Below, in pieces: positions 47,395 to 59,639 of a DNA stretch of 64,000 nucleotides. How positions within the stretch are numbered: the stretch's first letter is position 1; each line of letters starts with the position of its first letter. The stretch is from positions 90,624,998 through 90,688,997 of the forward strand of contig NC_089221.1 of assembly GCF_963924675.1 (NCBI RefSeq), written 5' to 3'. The stretch is from Phocoena phocoena. Taxonomy: Eukaryota > Chordata > Mammalia > Artiodactyla > Phocoenidae. The translations under genes and the position numbers were made by a program. Below the pieces are notes generated by a model. That model was not told where the DNA came from. It did no database searches and was given only the letters and a program-made list of their open reading frames with translations.

Positions 47395-48480
47395 TCATTT
47401 AAATATATATCTAAGGAATATATTGTTTTAAAATTTATGTAAATTATATATGTGGATTCTTCTAAATCTTGCTTTTTTTTTAATTCAACATTTTGCATCT
47501 GATATATATCCAAATTGAAACCTGTAGCTATAACACACTTATTTTCACTCCTGAGTGACATTCCATTGTATGAGTCCACCTCAATTTACCCATCCTCTGC
47601 CTACACACATGTAGATTTTTTTTCCAGTTTGTCACTATTAAAAACATTTGCCTGTCAGAAACCTGAACATTATGACATGAGTTTTCTATAGTTTTCATGC
47701 AAGTGAAGCCAAAATTAAACTTTGTAAGATGATACCAAATAATCTTTTATATTGTTTTATTAATTAATACTTCTACCAGCAGTCTATGTGCATTCTTATT
47801 GATCCACATTCACTCATTTGCTTTGACCATTTTTCTACCAGGTTTTCTTTTTCTTATTGTTTTTATTGAGCTTCCATTTTCATTGTGGTATATTTTGATA
47901 ACCAGAAGTTCATAATTTTAGTGTATTCAATCAGTTATTTATTTTATGGGTTATATACTTTAGGAAATTCTTTTGACTCTTAGTTTATAAAGATATTATT
48001 TTATATTTCTTCTGAAAGTCCTTAAAGCTATGCTTTTCTCATTTAAGTCTAATCTAATTTTAGATGACTGATTCTTTCCCCAGTTCCATTTATCAAAGGG
48101 TTTATTCTTTCCACCCTGATCCATCATATATTATGTTTCAGTATATGCATGGGTCTGATTCAGGCCTATATATTCTGGTTCATTAGTCTTTATCTGCCTC
48201 TGCACTAATGCTATGTTATAATCCTAATAAGTTTTTAAAAATCATTATATTTAGAAAGCAGAGCTGTTTTATCTTGTTCGTATTCAGGATTGTCTTGGTT
48301 ATTTGGGGCCATTTTTATTCTATATCCATTTATAAGAAGCTTGTCAAATTTCATGAAGTACTTCACTGACAACTGTTAGTACTTTCACTTAATCTTTAGT
48401 AGAACTGTAAGAAAAGTGACATCTTTACTTTATTAAATCTTTTTCTATGTGGACATAATCCGCTTTCCTTTCCATAAGTC
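47395..48480 (-). mobile_element. old L1 (L1M), 3' UTR and part of ORF2
   Basis: Antisense L1: 'tgacattccattgtatgagt', 'caatttacccatcctctgcc', 'ttcatttatcaaaggg'-type text at 48088, 'atgcatgggtctgattcagg', 'attgtcttggttatttgggg' and 'tttataagaagcttgtcaaa'. Highly diverged, with stops in all frames; much older than the 44.7-kb and 54.8-kb copies. Confidence 0.78.
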
Positions 48481-49199
48481 TGAAATAGTTACCCCATCCT
48501 GCTCAAAGCCCAGAATTACCTGGAGAGTGCACTGTGCTCTTTATAAGATTTTCAGGGCCCTCATGGTCCAGCAACCCCAGGTCTAAAAGACAATTTCTCT
48601 CATATGGGGATTGTAGGGATGATCCATTTTGCCCTCCATTCCAAATCATAAGACTCGTTACCCCTGATGTTGGGAGTGCTATTGGATGACAGCCCTCAGT
48701 CGCCTTACCCAAGGTCATGACACCTTCTGAGGTCTAGTGACAGTTCTGTGTGAGAATAAAAGTCCCAGTTCTCACATCCCATCTTTTGGATCCCCCACTG
48801 GGAGGCTGAAGCTTTCAATAAGACTGTCCCTCTTCATCTTCTCAGTCCTATTCCTTAGCTTTTCTCCACAGGTGGTGTTCCCAAGAGCATGTTCTAGTAA
48901 ACCTCCTGGTGCAATCTCTGTTAGAGTCTGCTTCCTGCAGAAAACATTCTGTGACATTCTCCAAAAGCAGAATTAGGGTCTAATTAAAGAAGTTGTTTCA
49001 CTGCTAGGTGGAGGGACCTCAGAAAACTCACCCTGTAGAGTTACCTCATGGATTAATGTCTGTGATGTTTCTCATGCTTCCCTTTTCTGAATGGAACTTT
49101 ATTTGGCTGTTATCCTTTTCCCACTGCTCCACTGTAGAGTGGCTTGTCTTCCACAGGGGTGAAGGAGAGTGTGACCATAAAAGGGTATCATGGGGAAGT
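48481..49199. other. no recognisable feature
   Basis: Unassigned sequence with overlapping small frames on both strands (48737-48976 plus, 48772-48957 minus), taken as chance. Confidence 0.45.
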
Positions 49200-49530
49200 T
49201 TCTTTGGGTAAATGAAACAGTCCTGTATCCTGATTATGGTCGTAGTTACGTGAATCTATACATGTGATGATGTTTCATAAATCTAACCTTTATTTTATTT
49301 CATAAAAGAACATATAAAAACAAGTGAAATCTGAATAAGGTCTGTAGTTTAGTTAATAGATTTGCACCAAAGACAGCTTCCTGATTTTGATCATTTTATT
49401 ATAGTTATGTAAAATGTTATTTGAGGAAGCAGGTTAAAGGGTACACAGGAGCTCTGTACTATTTTTGCAAATTTTATGTAAGTTTAAAATGATATCAGAA
49501 TCAAAAGATTTTTTTAAAAAGCTTCTTTTC
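49200..49530 (+). mobile_element. L1M 3' UTR end
   Basis: Sense old-L1 3' terminus: 'aatctgaataaggtctgtag', 'tttagttaatagatttgcac', 'ctgattttgatcattttatt', 'tagttatgtaaaatgttatt', 'ctctgtactatttttgcaaa', 'tttaaaatgatatcagaatc'. Confidence 0.82.
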
Positions 49531-49590
49531 TCATTGCCTTTAAACTCAGACTCATGGTAAATATTAATTTAAAAATTATCCAAAGCTTTT

Positions 49591-49800
49591 TTTTTTTTTT
49601 TTTTTTTTTGCGGTACGCGGCCTCTCACTGCTGCAGCCTCTCCCGCCGCGGAGCACAGGCTCCGGACGCGCAGGCTCAGTGGCCATGGCTCGCGGACCCA
49701 GCCGCTCTGCGGCATGTGGGATCCTCCTGGACAGGGGCACGAACCCGTGTCCCCTGCATCGGCAGGCGGACTCTCAACCACTGTGCCACCAGGGAAGCCC
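49591..49800 (-). mobile_element. CHR-2-type SINE
   Basis: Antisense copy with a long T-run, 'gcggtacgcggcctctcact', 'ctccggacgcgcaggctcag', and terminal 'gccaccagggaagccc'. A perfect 14-bp duplication, 'tatccaaagctttt', lies at 49577-49590 and 49801-49814, indicating a comparatively recent insertion. Confidence 0.95.
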
Positions 49801-49814
49801 TATCCAAAGCTTTT

Positions 49815-50319
49815 AACGAGAGTGAGAGAAGTCTTTTTCCACACTCTTAGCTACATAAAAGGAGGTGTAGATTGATGTGTAAGAGGGTGCCATTGACTGT
49901 CTCGGTGTCACTCAATTATCATGGTAGGACATTCACTTCATGTCTAACACTACACTTTGCTTCCAGTTCCTTGGCCACTGAGACTCTACCATGTTTGACC
50001 GCTAGGCCTCCCATAGACTAGGTTTCCTATCTCTGAACTTCCCAGAGGCCACAGATTTGGGGACACTTGGGGATAGGAGACAGGTATAGGAGAGAAACCA
50101 GTCCTGTTCCCAAACTTATCATCTTGTTTGGGAAGTAGAAGATGGCCACCTGAAAGGATTTGGCAATCTCAAAGTACCACATGAAATAACTATAAATGAG
50201 TAGGTAAGTAAATAAATGTGGGAAAAGGAAGAAAAAGGGGTGAGGAAGAAATATGAGGGAAGGGCCTAATTCTAATCAAACTAGATGTAATGCTTAAACA
50301 AGGCCAATTTGGTCTTGTG
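49815..50319. other. no recognisable feature
   Basis: Unassigned sequence. Confidence 0.45.
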
Positions 50320-50740
50320 GTGGATTTAAGATGACTGAAAATTCTTTGGCATCCCTCCCATCAAGAGATTGGGTCTCTTTCTTTTCCCCTTCAACCATCT
50401 GGTTTGTGACTGCTTTGACCAATGAGGTACAGTGGGTATGATGTTATGCCAAGAGGACTGGCAGCTTCCTGCTCCCTTGAGGCCCCGAGCATCCTTGTAA
50501 GAAGTTCATGTATCCCGTGGAAGAGACTGCATGGTGATGTAAAGGGGGTGAGTGTAGTTCAGCTTTCCAGATGCCCCTGCCAAGGTGCCATTCATGTGAT
50601 GGAAGCTGTTTTGGGCCCTGAAGACTAGTCCAACTATCAGCTGAATACCACCCAGTGACCCGATCAGCACTCGAGGACGTAAGAATCATCTAGCTGAGCT
50701 CTGCCCAAGTTCCTGACTCACACAATTGTGAGATGGGTTT
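50320..50740 (+). mobile_element. possible ancient LTR-like repeat
   Basis: 'ggcatccctcccatcaagag', 'accaatgaggtacagtgggt', 'cccgtggaagagactgcatg', 'agctgaataccacccagtga' and 'tgagctctgcccaagttcct' follow the order of an old mammalian LTR-like repeat. No name is assigned. Confidence 0.45.
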
Positions 50741-50889
50741 GATCAGGGAATGAAAGACCTAAAATAAGTGATTCATTATAGAGTTAGACATTACAATACT
50801 GTGAGAAAAGTTGGGGAAGTAAGTCTGGCAGGGATGGTTAAAGGATCAGAGAAGTCACTAGGGGACACGAAGGGAAAGAAGTCAAAGAG

Positions 50890-51240
50890 TCTTAGTTTGT
50901 TCACACTGCTATGACAAAATCCCACAGAATAGGTGCCTACAAAAACATATTTATTTCTCACAGTTCTGGAGGCTGGGAAGTCCGAGATCAAGGCACCAGC
51001 ATGATTTTATTCTGCTGAGGGCCCTCTTCCTGGTTCATAGCCAGTAGCTTTTCGCTGTGCCCTCACATGGCAAGGCTTCTCTCTGGGCTTCTTTTACAAT
51101 GGCACTAAATGACCTAATGGGAGCCCTCATGACCTCATCACTTCCCAAAGACCTGGCCTCCTATTACCAACAGCTTTGGCCATTAGGATTTCAACATATC
51201 GATGTGGGGTTGGGGGACATAAACATAGAAACCACAGCAC
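50890..51240 (-). mobile_element. MLT1-type solo LTR (ERVL-MaLR)
   Basis: Antisense MLT1 order: 'agtttgttcacactgctatg', 'tatttatttctcacagttct', 'ggaggctgggaagtccgaga', 'tgtgccctcacatggcaagg', 'ccctcatgacctcatcactt', 'taggatttcaacatatcgat'. Near full length; no internal sequence. Confidence 0.88.
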
Positions 51241-51705
51241 TAAGGAAGGTTCTTGCTTCTGCAACTGGGAGTGGGTATAATCACTGTTGGTCCCCAGGAC
51301 AAGCAGTGGGAAGGAAAAGCTAGATGTAAAGCAGGGACAGACTGGAATCTGCAGGGCGAATGGAATCCATAAGGACAAACTGGAACTCGCATGAGTCTCT
51401 CCCTATATCTAACCTCGATGATGGGGATGATCTGCAGAAAGATCTGGGGCCCTTTGCTGCAGAGTTGCACAGGTACCTGAAAAAAAAAAAAGAAAGATTA
51501 TGTAGCAGTTGAAGGGCTACAGTCCCAAGTTGCTGCTGTCTGATGCAGTGAGGTGAACCATCAAATCAGCAGCAGAAGGCATGAGTTTTAGAGACTCCGC
51601 ATGAGCTTAATGGCCGCTACTACACCCCACCTCCACAGCGAGTGCAAATTCTTCTGTGGCAACACTAACGTGAACCATACAAGGAAGGGAGACCTGAGAA
51701 ACATA
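51241..51705. other. no recognisable feature
   Basis: Unassigned, with an A-run at about 51480-51495. Confidence 0.45.
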
Positions 51706-51785
51706 TTGGGTTGGCCAAAAAGTTCATCTGGGTTTTTCCATAAGCTGTTACTGAAAAACCCGAATGAACTATTCTCCAACCCCAG
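51706..51785. mobile_element. mariner-type MITE, hairpin
   Basis: An 80-bp inverted-repeat element with TA at 51704-51705 and 51786-51787. The left arm 'ttgggttggccaaaaagttc' is well preserved. The right arm has changes ('gaactattctccaacccc'), so the stem is less perfect than the copy at 23.2 kb. Same family. Confidence 0.87.
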
Positions 51786-51787
51786 TA

Positions 51788-54700
51788 GGTCTCACTTAAG
51801 CTAAAACACCTGTTTTATATTTTGGTTTTCTACTTACTATTTAGGGGCTTAATGATGGTCAGAATAGGGCTACGTGGGCCTCTTGGAAGGACTGAGTGAC
51901 TTGGGAACTACCACAGAAAGACACATTTTACAATTTAATCAATGGAAACCAAGACAAGGAAAATGAGTTGGATGTTTTAATGAGCCAGAGGTATAAATGG
52001 AAATGACAGCTAGGATCCTTGGCTCTGAGTCCCCTTTCCTCCTTTATACCAAGTTGAGGAAATAGCAAATTCATTCTTCTCACTGTGTCTTATTTCACAG
52101 ATCCCTGAGAAGCTCAAAATTATTTAAATGGCTTCTCTTTCTTCTCAGAGAAATGTTTGTTGCATTACCTATTTCCTTCCTGGCAGGACTAAAAGTTGCA
52201 TCATTAGCAGATATCACCATTTTCATTTTTCCTCAGGGGACTTGATGGGTTGGAACTTAAGCATGAGTATTCAGTTGAGACCATACCCTGTGATTCAGGT
52301 TAAATGTGACATAATTCCATAAATGCTCAGCCTCTTCACACTAAAGCAGCATTATCAAATATAGAAGGTTTGCCTTGGCTTTCTAGGATTCAGTGTGACC
52401 TCAGAATCTTGACACTTCATGTTTCTTTCGAGGGCAAGCTTGAGCTTTCCTCTCTTGTTGTGTTCATGTCTAATGAATGTGTTTTTCTTGAGAGACTTTG
52501 ATGTCAAGTTATTTCTCACCCAGAGCTACACTTTAATGTGTTATCTGCAGAGTGCAACTACCAGAGCTTTACAGTGTCATTAATTAGGTAGGCGTGGGAG
52601 CTGCTGCAGCAAAGCAAGGCTGGAATCTTTTCATTTTATTATTAAAGAATTCCCATTGGAAAAGGAAATGGGTTGTTTTTAATTTTTATTTGGTCTGTGG
52701 CCTTATGAAAAAAGGAGAGAAGAAGGTTTTCCATTAACATTGTGCCATTATGGGATTTCAAATAATATACTATACAAAGGTGATTACAGTTAATTTTAGT
52801 CTTTGTGAGAACTCAGCTACCAGGGCCCGTCTCTCTAAAGAGGTTGGATTGCACAGAGAGCAAGAGAAATTACTGGGTTCAGAATGGCGGGAAAGTAGCA
52901 ACATCAAGGAAGACAACTTCTCCCTTTTCTTCTTAATGCTTTGGGAGAGGATTCCAACACCGTTCTTGTTATTCCTAGTGCCAGTGGGATGACTGAAACA
53001 GACTTTCAGTTCTTGGGATTTCTGAGCTCCTACAGGTTAATGAGCACCTAGACTAATAGCTCTGTTGAGAATTTAATTTAGATTTTTATGTAAGGTAATA
53101 TCCACTTCCATGGGAATAAATATTTTTTATCTACACATAGGGTTTAGCTCTTAGGAGTAAAACAAAGTCATCTATTGAGTAAATTTCTTCTGAAATTTCT
53201 TGCCCAAACTAAAACAGCAGGAAAATCCAGCCCAGCCTTGTGATAATGATGATGATCATTAACACCTTCATTTTTCTCTCAGTTCAGAATAGCTTATTCT
53301 TTAGAGCAAACATAAAGTGATTTGAGTCTATGCATAGGAGTATCATAAATGCCAAAAGAAATTCTACTCTGCATTAATAAATGCATTGCATTAAAGTCAG
53401 CTAGTAGTCTCTTGGCAATAGAAATGTTACTGGATGTCATTATATCTGGATTTAGCTTTTGTGACCTTTAGAGGCTACCTAACATGGAGGATGAAAGAAA
53501 GACATATCTTACTGAGCAGACAGTGCACAGCGTAAGACAGGTTGCAAAAAGCTATTGCTTTCATCACATAAATCTCTCTGCCTCAGTGAGGTTGGAAAGA
53601 TCATAGTGATGCATGGCCACAAACTTTAATTTACTATTTTTCCTGGGTGCCGCTGAGGGATGGTAGGAAGGAGAAACCTTCTTACAAGGAGCACTGTTCT
53701 TCTATTAGGAAAAAAACGAATGAAGAGAAGATTCAGAGGTTGCTCCCATCATGCATTTGCTTGTTATCAAGAAGACTAAATAAAATCTTTGTGCGTAATT
53801 GTTTGAGAAGTCTTGCAGCATCATTCATTTTCTTCTGGATTGCACAAATACACCAAAGAAATAGGCTGGTGTTTTGAATGGTTAAGTTCTCTATTATGTC
53901 AGGATAAACTGAAGAAAATCATTTTCATGGGTATACTGTTTTATAAGCACCCGCTGTTGTGAAGTATCTCGAAGTAATATGTGTAATAGATGAAACGGGT
54001 TTGACAATCTAGTGAGCAACACAATAAGCAGAGATGTGTCACGTACCCTCCTTTTTACTTGGGGGTTTGTTACGATTCTGGGAGGAGATGTTTCAAAATT
54101 TGAAAGCTAGGTAGAAAATGCCACCTCTTCGGACTATGATCTCACCCTTGTTTGCTATGTGCTAAAAAAGTCCCGAGGTATATGGACTGTGGTTTTATTT
54201 CTGATAGTGCTGTATGGTCCCATTTCCTAGCACTGTGGTAGAGCCATTTTATTATTATTATGCCCGGTTTTCTATGGGGTGCAACGTAAGTCATCTCTGG
54301 CAGAGACCAAACCCAAAGCACAGACACTTTAACATCTCATTCAGCACTTGAGATGGCACCGTCAGACATTCGAAGCCACGGCAAGTTCCTTGGAAAGTGA
54401 TTTCTCGGTGTTCACAGCACTGCTACAAGTCCTCACACCTGCCCTTAATAGGTGTCCCTGGAACTGTTTTGCAGATCATAAGCCTGCTTTCACAAGGCCC
54501 TTCCTAAAGAGAGGCTCTCGAGGTAACGCTCTAACACTGGTGTACTCTAGGATGCACCCAGCATCTCGGAGCACAAATCATGTTGGTAAATAGCGTTTAA
54601 TATATAAATCAAATAACATGTTCATTATCTCCAAGGACCTTGAAATTAGCACTGGAAATTAAGTTGAGTTTCAGGCTGCCTCTGTTCTGCTTTGAGGAAA

Positions 54701-54822
54701 ACAGCAGGGAATTGGAAATATTTTCATGGACACCAATTATACTGTCATTTGGGAATGTTCACCCTAGTGAAACGAGTGATTTATACATCTTAAAAATCGT
54801 AATGATGATTAAAACAAAAAAT
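51788..54822. other. about 3 kb without recognised repeats or genes
   Basis: No family recognised. 52430-52700 has the look of unique, possibly constrained non-coding DNA (it includes 'gtgtcattaattaggtag'). 54340-54600 is richer in CpG than its surroundings and holds an 81-codon frame with no recognisable product. Confidence 0.45.
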
Positions 54823-54832
54823 AACTGTTACT

Positions 54833-55342
54833 TTTTTCTTTTTAACATCTTTATTGGAGTATAATTGCTTTACAATGGTGTGTTAGTTTCTGCTTTATAA
54901 CAAAGTGAATCAGCTGTACATATACATATATCCCCATATCTCCTCCCTCTTGTGTCTCCCTCCTTCCCACCCTCCCTATCCCACCCCTCTAGGTGGTCAC
55001 AAAGCACCGAGCTGATCTCCCTGTGCTATGCGGCTGCTTCCCACTAGCTGTCTATTTTACATTTGGTAGTGTATATATGTCCGTACCACTCTCTCACTTT
55101 GTCCCAGCTTACCCTTCCCCCTCCCCATATCCTCAAGTCCATTCTCTAGTAGGTCTGCGTCTTTATTCTTGTCTTGCCCCTAGGTTCTTCATGACCTTTT
55201 GTTTTGTTTTGTTTTTTAGATTCCATATATATGTGTTAGCATACAGTATTTGTTTTTCTATTTCTGACTTACTTCACTCTGTATGACAGTCTCTAGGTCC
55301 ATCCACGTCACTACAAATAACTCAATTTCGTTTCTTCTTATG
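54833..55342 (-). mobile_element. young-looking L1 3' end, 5' truncated
   Basis: Antisense L1 3' UTR: 'taacatctttattggagtat', 'aattgctttacaatggtgtg', 'ataacaaagtgaatcagctg', 'ccgagctgatctccctgtgc', 'agattccatatatatgtgtt' and 'aggtccatccacgtcactac'. About 510 bp flanked by the direct repeat 'aactgttact' at 54823-54832 and 55343-55352. It is less diverged in appearance than the other L1s. Its 3' end is the same type as the short sense copy at 62285. Confidence 0.93.
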
Positions 55343-55352
55343 AACTGTTACT

Positions 55353-56369
55353 CTTTTCTCAGTAATATTTACAATTGGACAGGTAGATCATATCAATGGA
55401 ACTTAAATCATGAAGGAAGTTTTCTCATATGCTCTTTTTTCCTGGCACAGCAGGAGGAATATTCTAGGTTCAGTGCCTATTTCTCAGGAACTGATATACT
55501 CAGGACAGCTCACAGTAGGTACAAAGTGGGACGTGCTTTAAAACAGGCACATTTGCCGTTTTCCACTCCCATTTATTAGAATATTATTAAATTGTTCTAT
55601 ACCCATAGGCATTGTATTTGTGTGACAGGACCGTGTTCTAGATAATAATTTTTGTTTGATTTTCTGAAGTTTTTTCCAAGCAGGTAGGCAGCCTCTTAGT
55701 ATTTTCCCACTTCAGGATGTTTTCGTAGAGCCCAAAGCAGAAGCCACCTAAAGGTTGTTTCTGTCCCTTTTGTAACAGCATAATTTCTTTGAAGGAATGA
55801 TGGTTATGCTTCAGAGGGAAGAAGGAGAAAATGGGCCTCTCAGGAGAAACCAGTGCAAATCTTGTGTGTGCTGTGGCAGGGCAGATGACATTTGCAGAAC
55901 CCTAGGGGAAGGGAGAGCTGCAATAAGGACTGCAATAGAACTCAGAATTGGATTTAAATGTACTCGTAAAGAATACATTTAATATCTCCTACACCCTAGG
56001 TTATGGGATAAGATTCATACCCTCTCATCTTTTATGTGTCCTAGCAATTATGTGATACCTTACATAATAGTTTGCTTAGGTCATTCTGCTAGAGTGTAAG
56101 CCGCAAGGGTGTACTAATTAGTAAGCCTCTATCTCAGCTTCAAATGTCCCCTTTCATGTTCTACCTTGTGCTGAGACTCTACAGTCAAGGATCTGCTTTG
56201 CCCTACCACCTCTCTGTTAGGCTCTGCCAGGAAGGAAACTGGAGGGAGATGGAAGCCTGGAAAAGGACGAAGGTGCACTTACCTTACTGCTTCCTTCATG
56301 TTCTTGTCAGTGTCACCCCAGGAACACTTCTGCATCTTAGCTGTGGTGGGTCATTCTAGCAGGAGCACT
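55353..56369. other. no recognisable feature
   Basis: Unassigned sequence. Small frames at 55797-55982 and 56144-56359 have no recognisable product. Confidence 0.45.
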
Positions 56370-56924
56370 TGATTTACATTTGCACTTTCCCAGAACCAGT
56401 GGCATTGTGTCCTCGCAGAGATCCAGCTCCCGTCAGCCAAGCTTCCCTTGGCAGAAGTCTGGTCACCAGCCTCACACAGCCTTTCTCTGAGTTGAGACAC
56501 TAGCATCTGCTGGCTGACCCCTCCTCAGAGGTCTGAGTGGCAAATCTGTGGGTCCCCATCTTCAAAATTCTAAGTTTTAAAAATTCTAAACGTTTTCCTC
56601 TGATCCTTCAGTTCTAGGGGCAGAATATGTGTCCTACTACTACATTTGTGATACTCAGACATTTATTTTATTATGATTTTTCGGTTCTTCAAGAGCTAGT
56701 TCACTATTCTATACACTGTTTATATGATATTCTCTCTGATAAAGTAACCCATGTGGTTTCCATCTCCTGACAGAATCCTGACAAGCACAAAGGGAATTTC
56801 TCCTGCATCCTCTACCTTTGCCCTTCTTGTCTAGAATGGTGTCTTACACTTACATGCTCAATAGTTTTGCCTTGGTTTGATTTAATTCGCTGCCATAATA
56901 TGGCAAGAAATTTGCCTTTAAAGC
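56370..56924. other. no recognisable feature
   Basis: 56380-56560 is GC-richer, with an LTR-like flavour that I could not place. Confidence 0.4.
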
Positions 56925-57155
56925 AGAGTGGTGAAGACCAGGAGCTTTGGAATTTGATGGTGTTGGGTTCAAATCTTGGTTCTGCTACTTAGTAACTGTA
57001 TTATTTTAAGTGAACTATTTCATCCTTCTAAGCCTTAATTTTCTCATCTGTGAAATGTACACAATAAAGTGTCCACCTCTTGGTGTTATGAACATCAAAT
57101 GGGCCATTGAATGCAAACATCTGAGTAACTAGTAAGTGTTCAATAAATGATTGTT
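56925..57155 (+). mobile_element. MIR SINE
   Basis: Sense MIR: 'ggagctttggaatttgatgg', 'tgttgggttcaaatcttggt', 'tctgctacttagtaactgta', 'cattttctcatctgtgaaat'-like core, 'aagtgttcaataaatgattg'. Near full length. Confidence 0.9.
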
Positions 57156-58289
57156 ACTATTATTTGTAAAAAAAGAGGTGAAATTCAGAAGAAGAAGAAA
57201 AGTGAGTTTGCAAAGTACAGAGCCTTGGAGGAAGGTGAAAGAAGGGAATAAATGGGACAAAGTTAGGAAAACAGAAAAGAGCTGAGTGTGTGTTGGGGTT
57301 GGGGGAAGGGGAATAGGTGGTAACATAGGGTGGAAAGTGAGTAAATGTGTAAAGGTGCCTGAACTGATTTTTAGCCAAATTTTTCGTCCTATAATGAAGG
57401 GTCCATAGTGTGCTTCATTTTGTCCTTTGTCCATTTAAGAAACCATGACAAGTCACAATGATGTTTAATTTAGTCAGCTTAAGATAATTGAATTTTTGAA
57501 CATCAAAATTTTTTTCATGTTTAACTGCTTATGGTAGAAACCTTCCTAATGGAGATTACATATTTCATTACCTTCTTTTATTCTTTTCACTGACTTACAC
57601 TTTAGGAGAGAAATGTTACTTCATACCTTGATAACATGTCAAATGTTTCTTCTTATCTCTTCTCTAAACTGTTCCCTTTTTTTCCTATTGAATTTAAGAG
57701 TCCATGTCCTTAAACATGGATCTCGTAGCAGTTCTGTCACACCCTTAAATTGTACTGTGAAAGCATAACATTCTTATTTGCTCAAGCGGATGCTTGGAAC
57801 CATCTCACTTTTGTGGAATGACAGGCTACAACTTGCGAACAGTGTTCACGAACCAATAATTGGGCTGAGCTCATGTCATGTGATCTTTCCCTGGTATGTT
57901 TTCTAGTATTTGTATGTTATGCTGGATGCCACGTATAAGTTAGTCTCTGCCCTTGCAGAGCATGCTGGTAAGTTGGACAATAACATTTCATGTCTTCAGA
58001 AGAGGTCTCATATGGACCAAACCACTCAGTGCATGTTGTTGTTGACAAGTTAAGTCAGTAAATGATGACACTAACTTGAGTTGACCTATAACAATTGCTC
58101 TGGTTTGTTTGTTTTTTTTAAAAAAGAAGCCACATGCTTGCTGTGACACATGCACACCATTAGTGCTGGTCAATATGCATATTATACCGATTCGTTTGTC
58201 CCTACGCTGAGTGGTTCCAGGTTGCTGTGAGGTATGACAAGGTCGGTGGTGAGAGCAGACACAAAAAACTGTAAAATAAAACCCAGCTC
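57156..58289. other. no recognisable feature
   Basis: About 1.1 kb of unassigned sequence. The purine-rich block 57170-57310 produces two overlapping minus-strand frames that are compositional artefacts. Confidence 0.45.
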
Positions 58290-58370
58290 ATGTCGTATAT
58301 ATGGATCTATGTATGTATATACACATATACATGATAGATATAAAAATATATATGTGTGTGTATCACACAC
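58290..58370. repeat. TA/TG/CA-rich low-complexity tract
   Basis: Mixed TATG, TACA and (TG)n/(CA)n units. Confidence 0.85.
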
Positions 58371-58621
58371 GTTTTCTTCACTTTTTTCTGTTGTTGTTTT
58401 TTAAGTGTTCATGGACTCCTTTCTCCCTGTTTGCCCATCAACTCTTTCTCTCTGTTGTAATCTGTTGTCCCCTACTGGAAAGAGAGGGAAAAAGTATGCT
58501 GACTGCTGTGGGTCCTGAGAAACTAAAACCAGAGATGGGGCTTTCTCTTATCTGCAGTCCTAGTGACTGTACAAGGAAAGGAAGCACCAAAATGGTGTGG
58601 GTGTAGGTGTGTGTGTTTGAG

Positions 58622-58660
58622 AAAAAGACAGAGAGAGAGAAAGAGAGGGGCGGGGGGAGA
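58622..58660. repeat. GA-rich tract
   Basis: Polypurine run of aga/gag units ending in ggggcgggggga. Confidence 0.85.
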
Positions 58661-59639
58661 TGTAACGGTCAATCCATAAGACTGTTAGAGGCACCAGGGC
58701 AACAGGAGATGGGTATCAGGATGGACAGAACCAGTGAAGATACAAGAGTCAGTGAACTGAGGTAGCCTGGTTAAATGTAAGTGACTGTTGATGACATTGG
58801 CTGGTCATTTAAGAACAAAGGATAAGTTTGTGTGAATGGACACAATCAATTTAAAGGACCTAGGACAGAGCAGGGTGCATTTGCCAATCTGCCTTTTTCC
58901 AGAAGAACCCCCCAAACTCTCTTGAACTACAGTTTTCTGTTTAGAATCTGCTAGGGATTAGAGATCTAGATAATAAAATTGTTAGACTGCTGTTCACATT
59001 AAAGATAAAACAGCTGTCAATGAGATTATGTTTGTAGAAGTGCATGGGATTTAACCCACAGATGGTTTGATATGTACAGTGAGTTCTCACAGGTTGTCAT
59101 TTCATGTTCTTTCAGGAGAGTAAGGATTTTCAGGTATGTGACTTTCATATACGGAAATAGTGAATTATTATATGTAATTATTAAAGATGTTTGTTGAACA
59201 AGACTGAGAGGACTGCGGAGAATTATGAAGCTTTCACAACACAAGTAAAGTATAATTTCATAATTACTTGGAAATTTTACATTCAAGAAGTTATAAAATA
59301 GTGGCAGTGAGATAGTTTGTTAGGAAGAATATATATAACCACATGAAGAAAAAAGTACATTTAAAATAGTAGCCTTTATTTAGAATTTTATGTACAAATT
59401 ATAGCAAACACGTAACTAAATATTTAATTAGAATTAAATAAAAGTATTATACTATAAGAGCTCTGCACTAAACAAGAGTTTAAAATTCAATATGTCAGTT
59501 AAAATAAATCAAAGGGTAAAAATTGCACTTATATGAAAATTATTAGGAATACATTTCCAATTAAGGAATCTATGAGTCCTTGCTCTGAATATCACCTTCT
59601 CATTCCCTCTGGTTGTGCCCAAATTCACACTTAATAAAT
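58661..59639. other. no recognisable feature
   Basis: Unassigned. 59340-59520 is very AT-rich. Confidence 0.45.

Noticed and set aside
49600..49800. CpG island or promoter
   Set aside because: CpGs come from the SINE body and the block is only about 200 bp.
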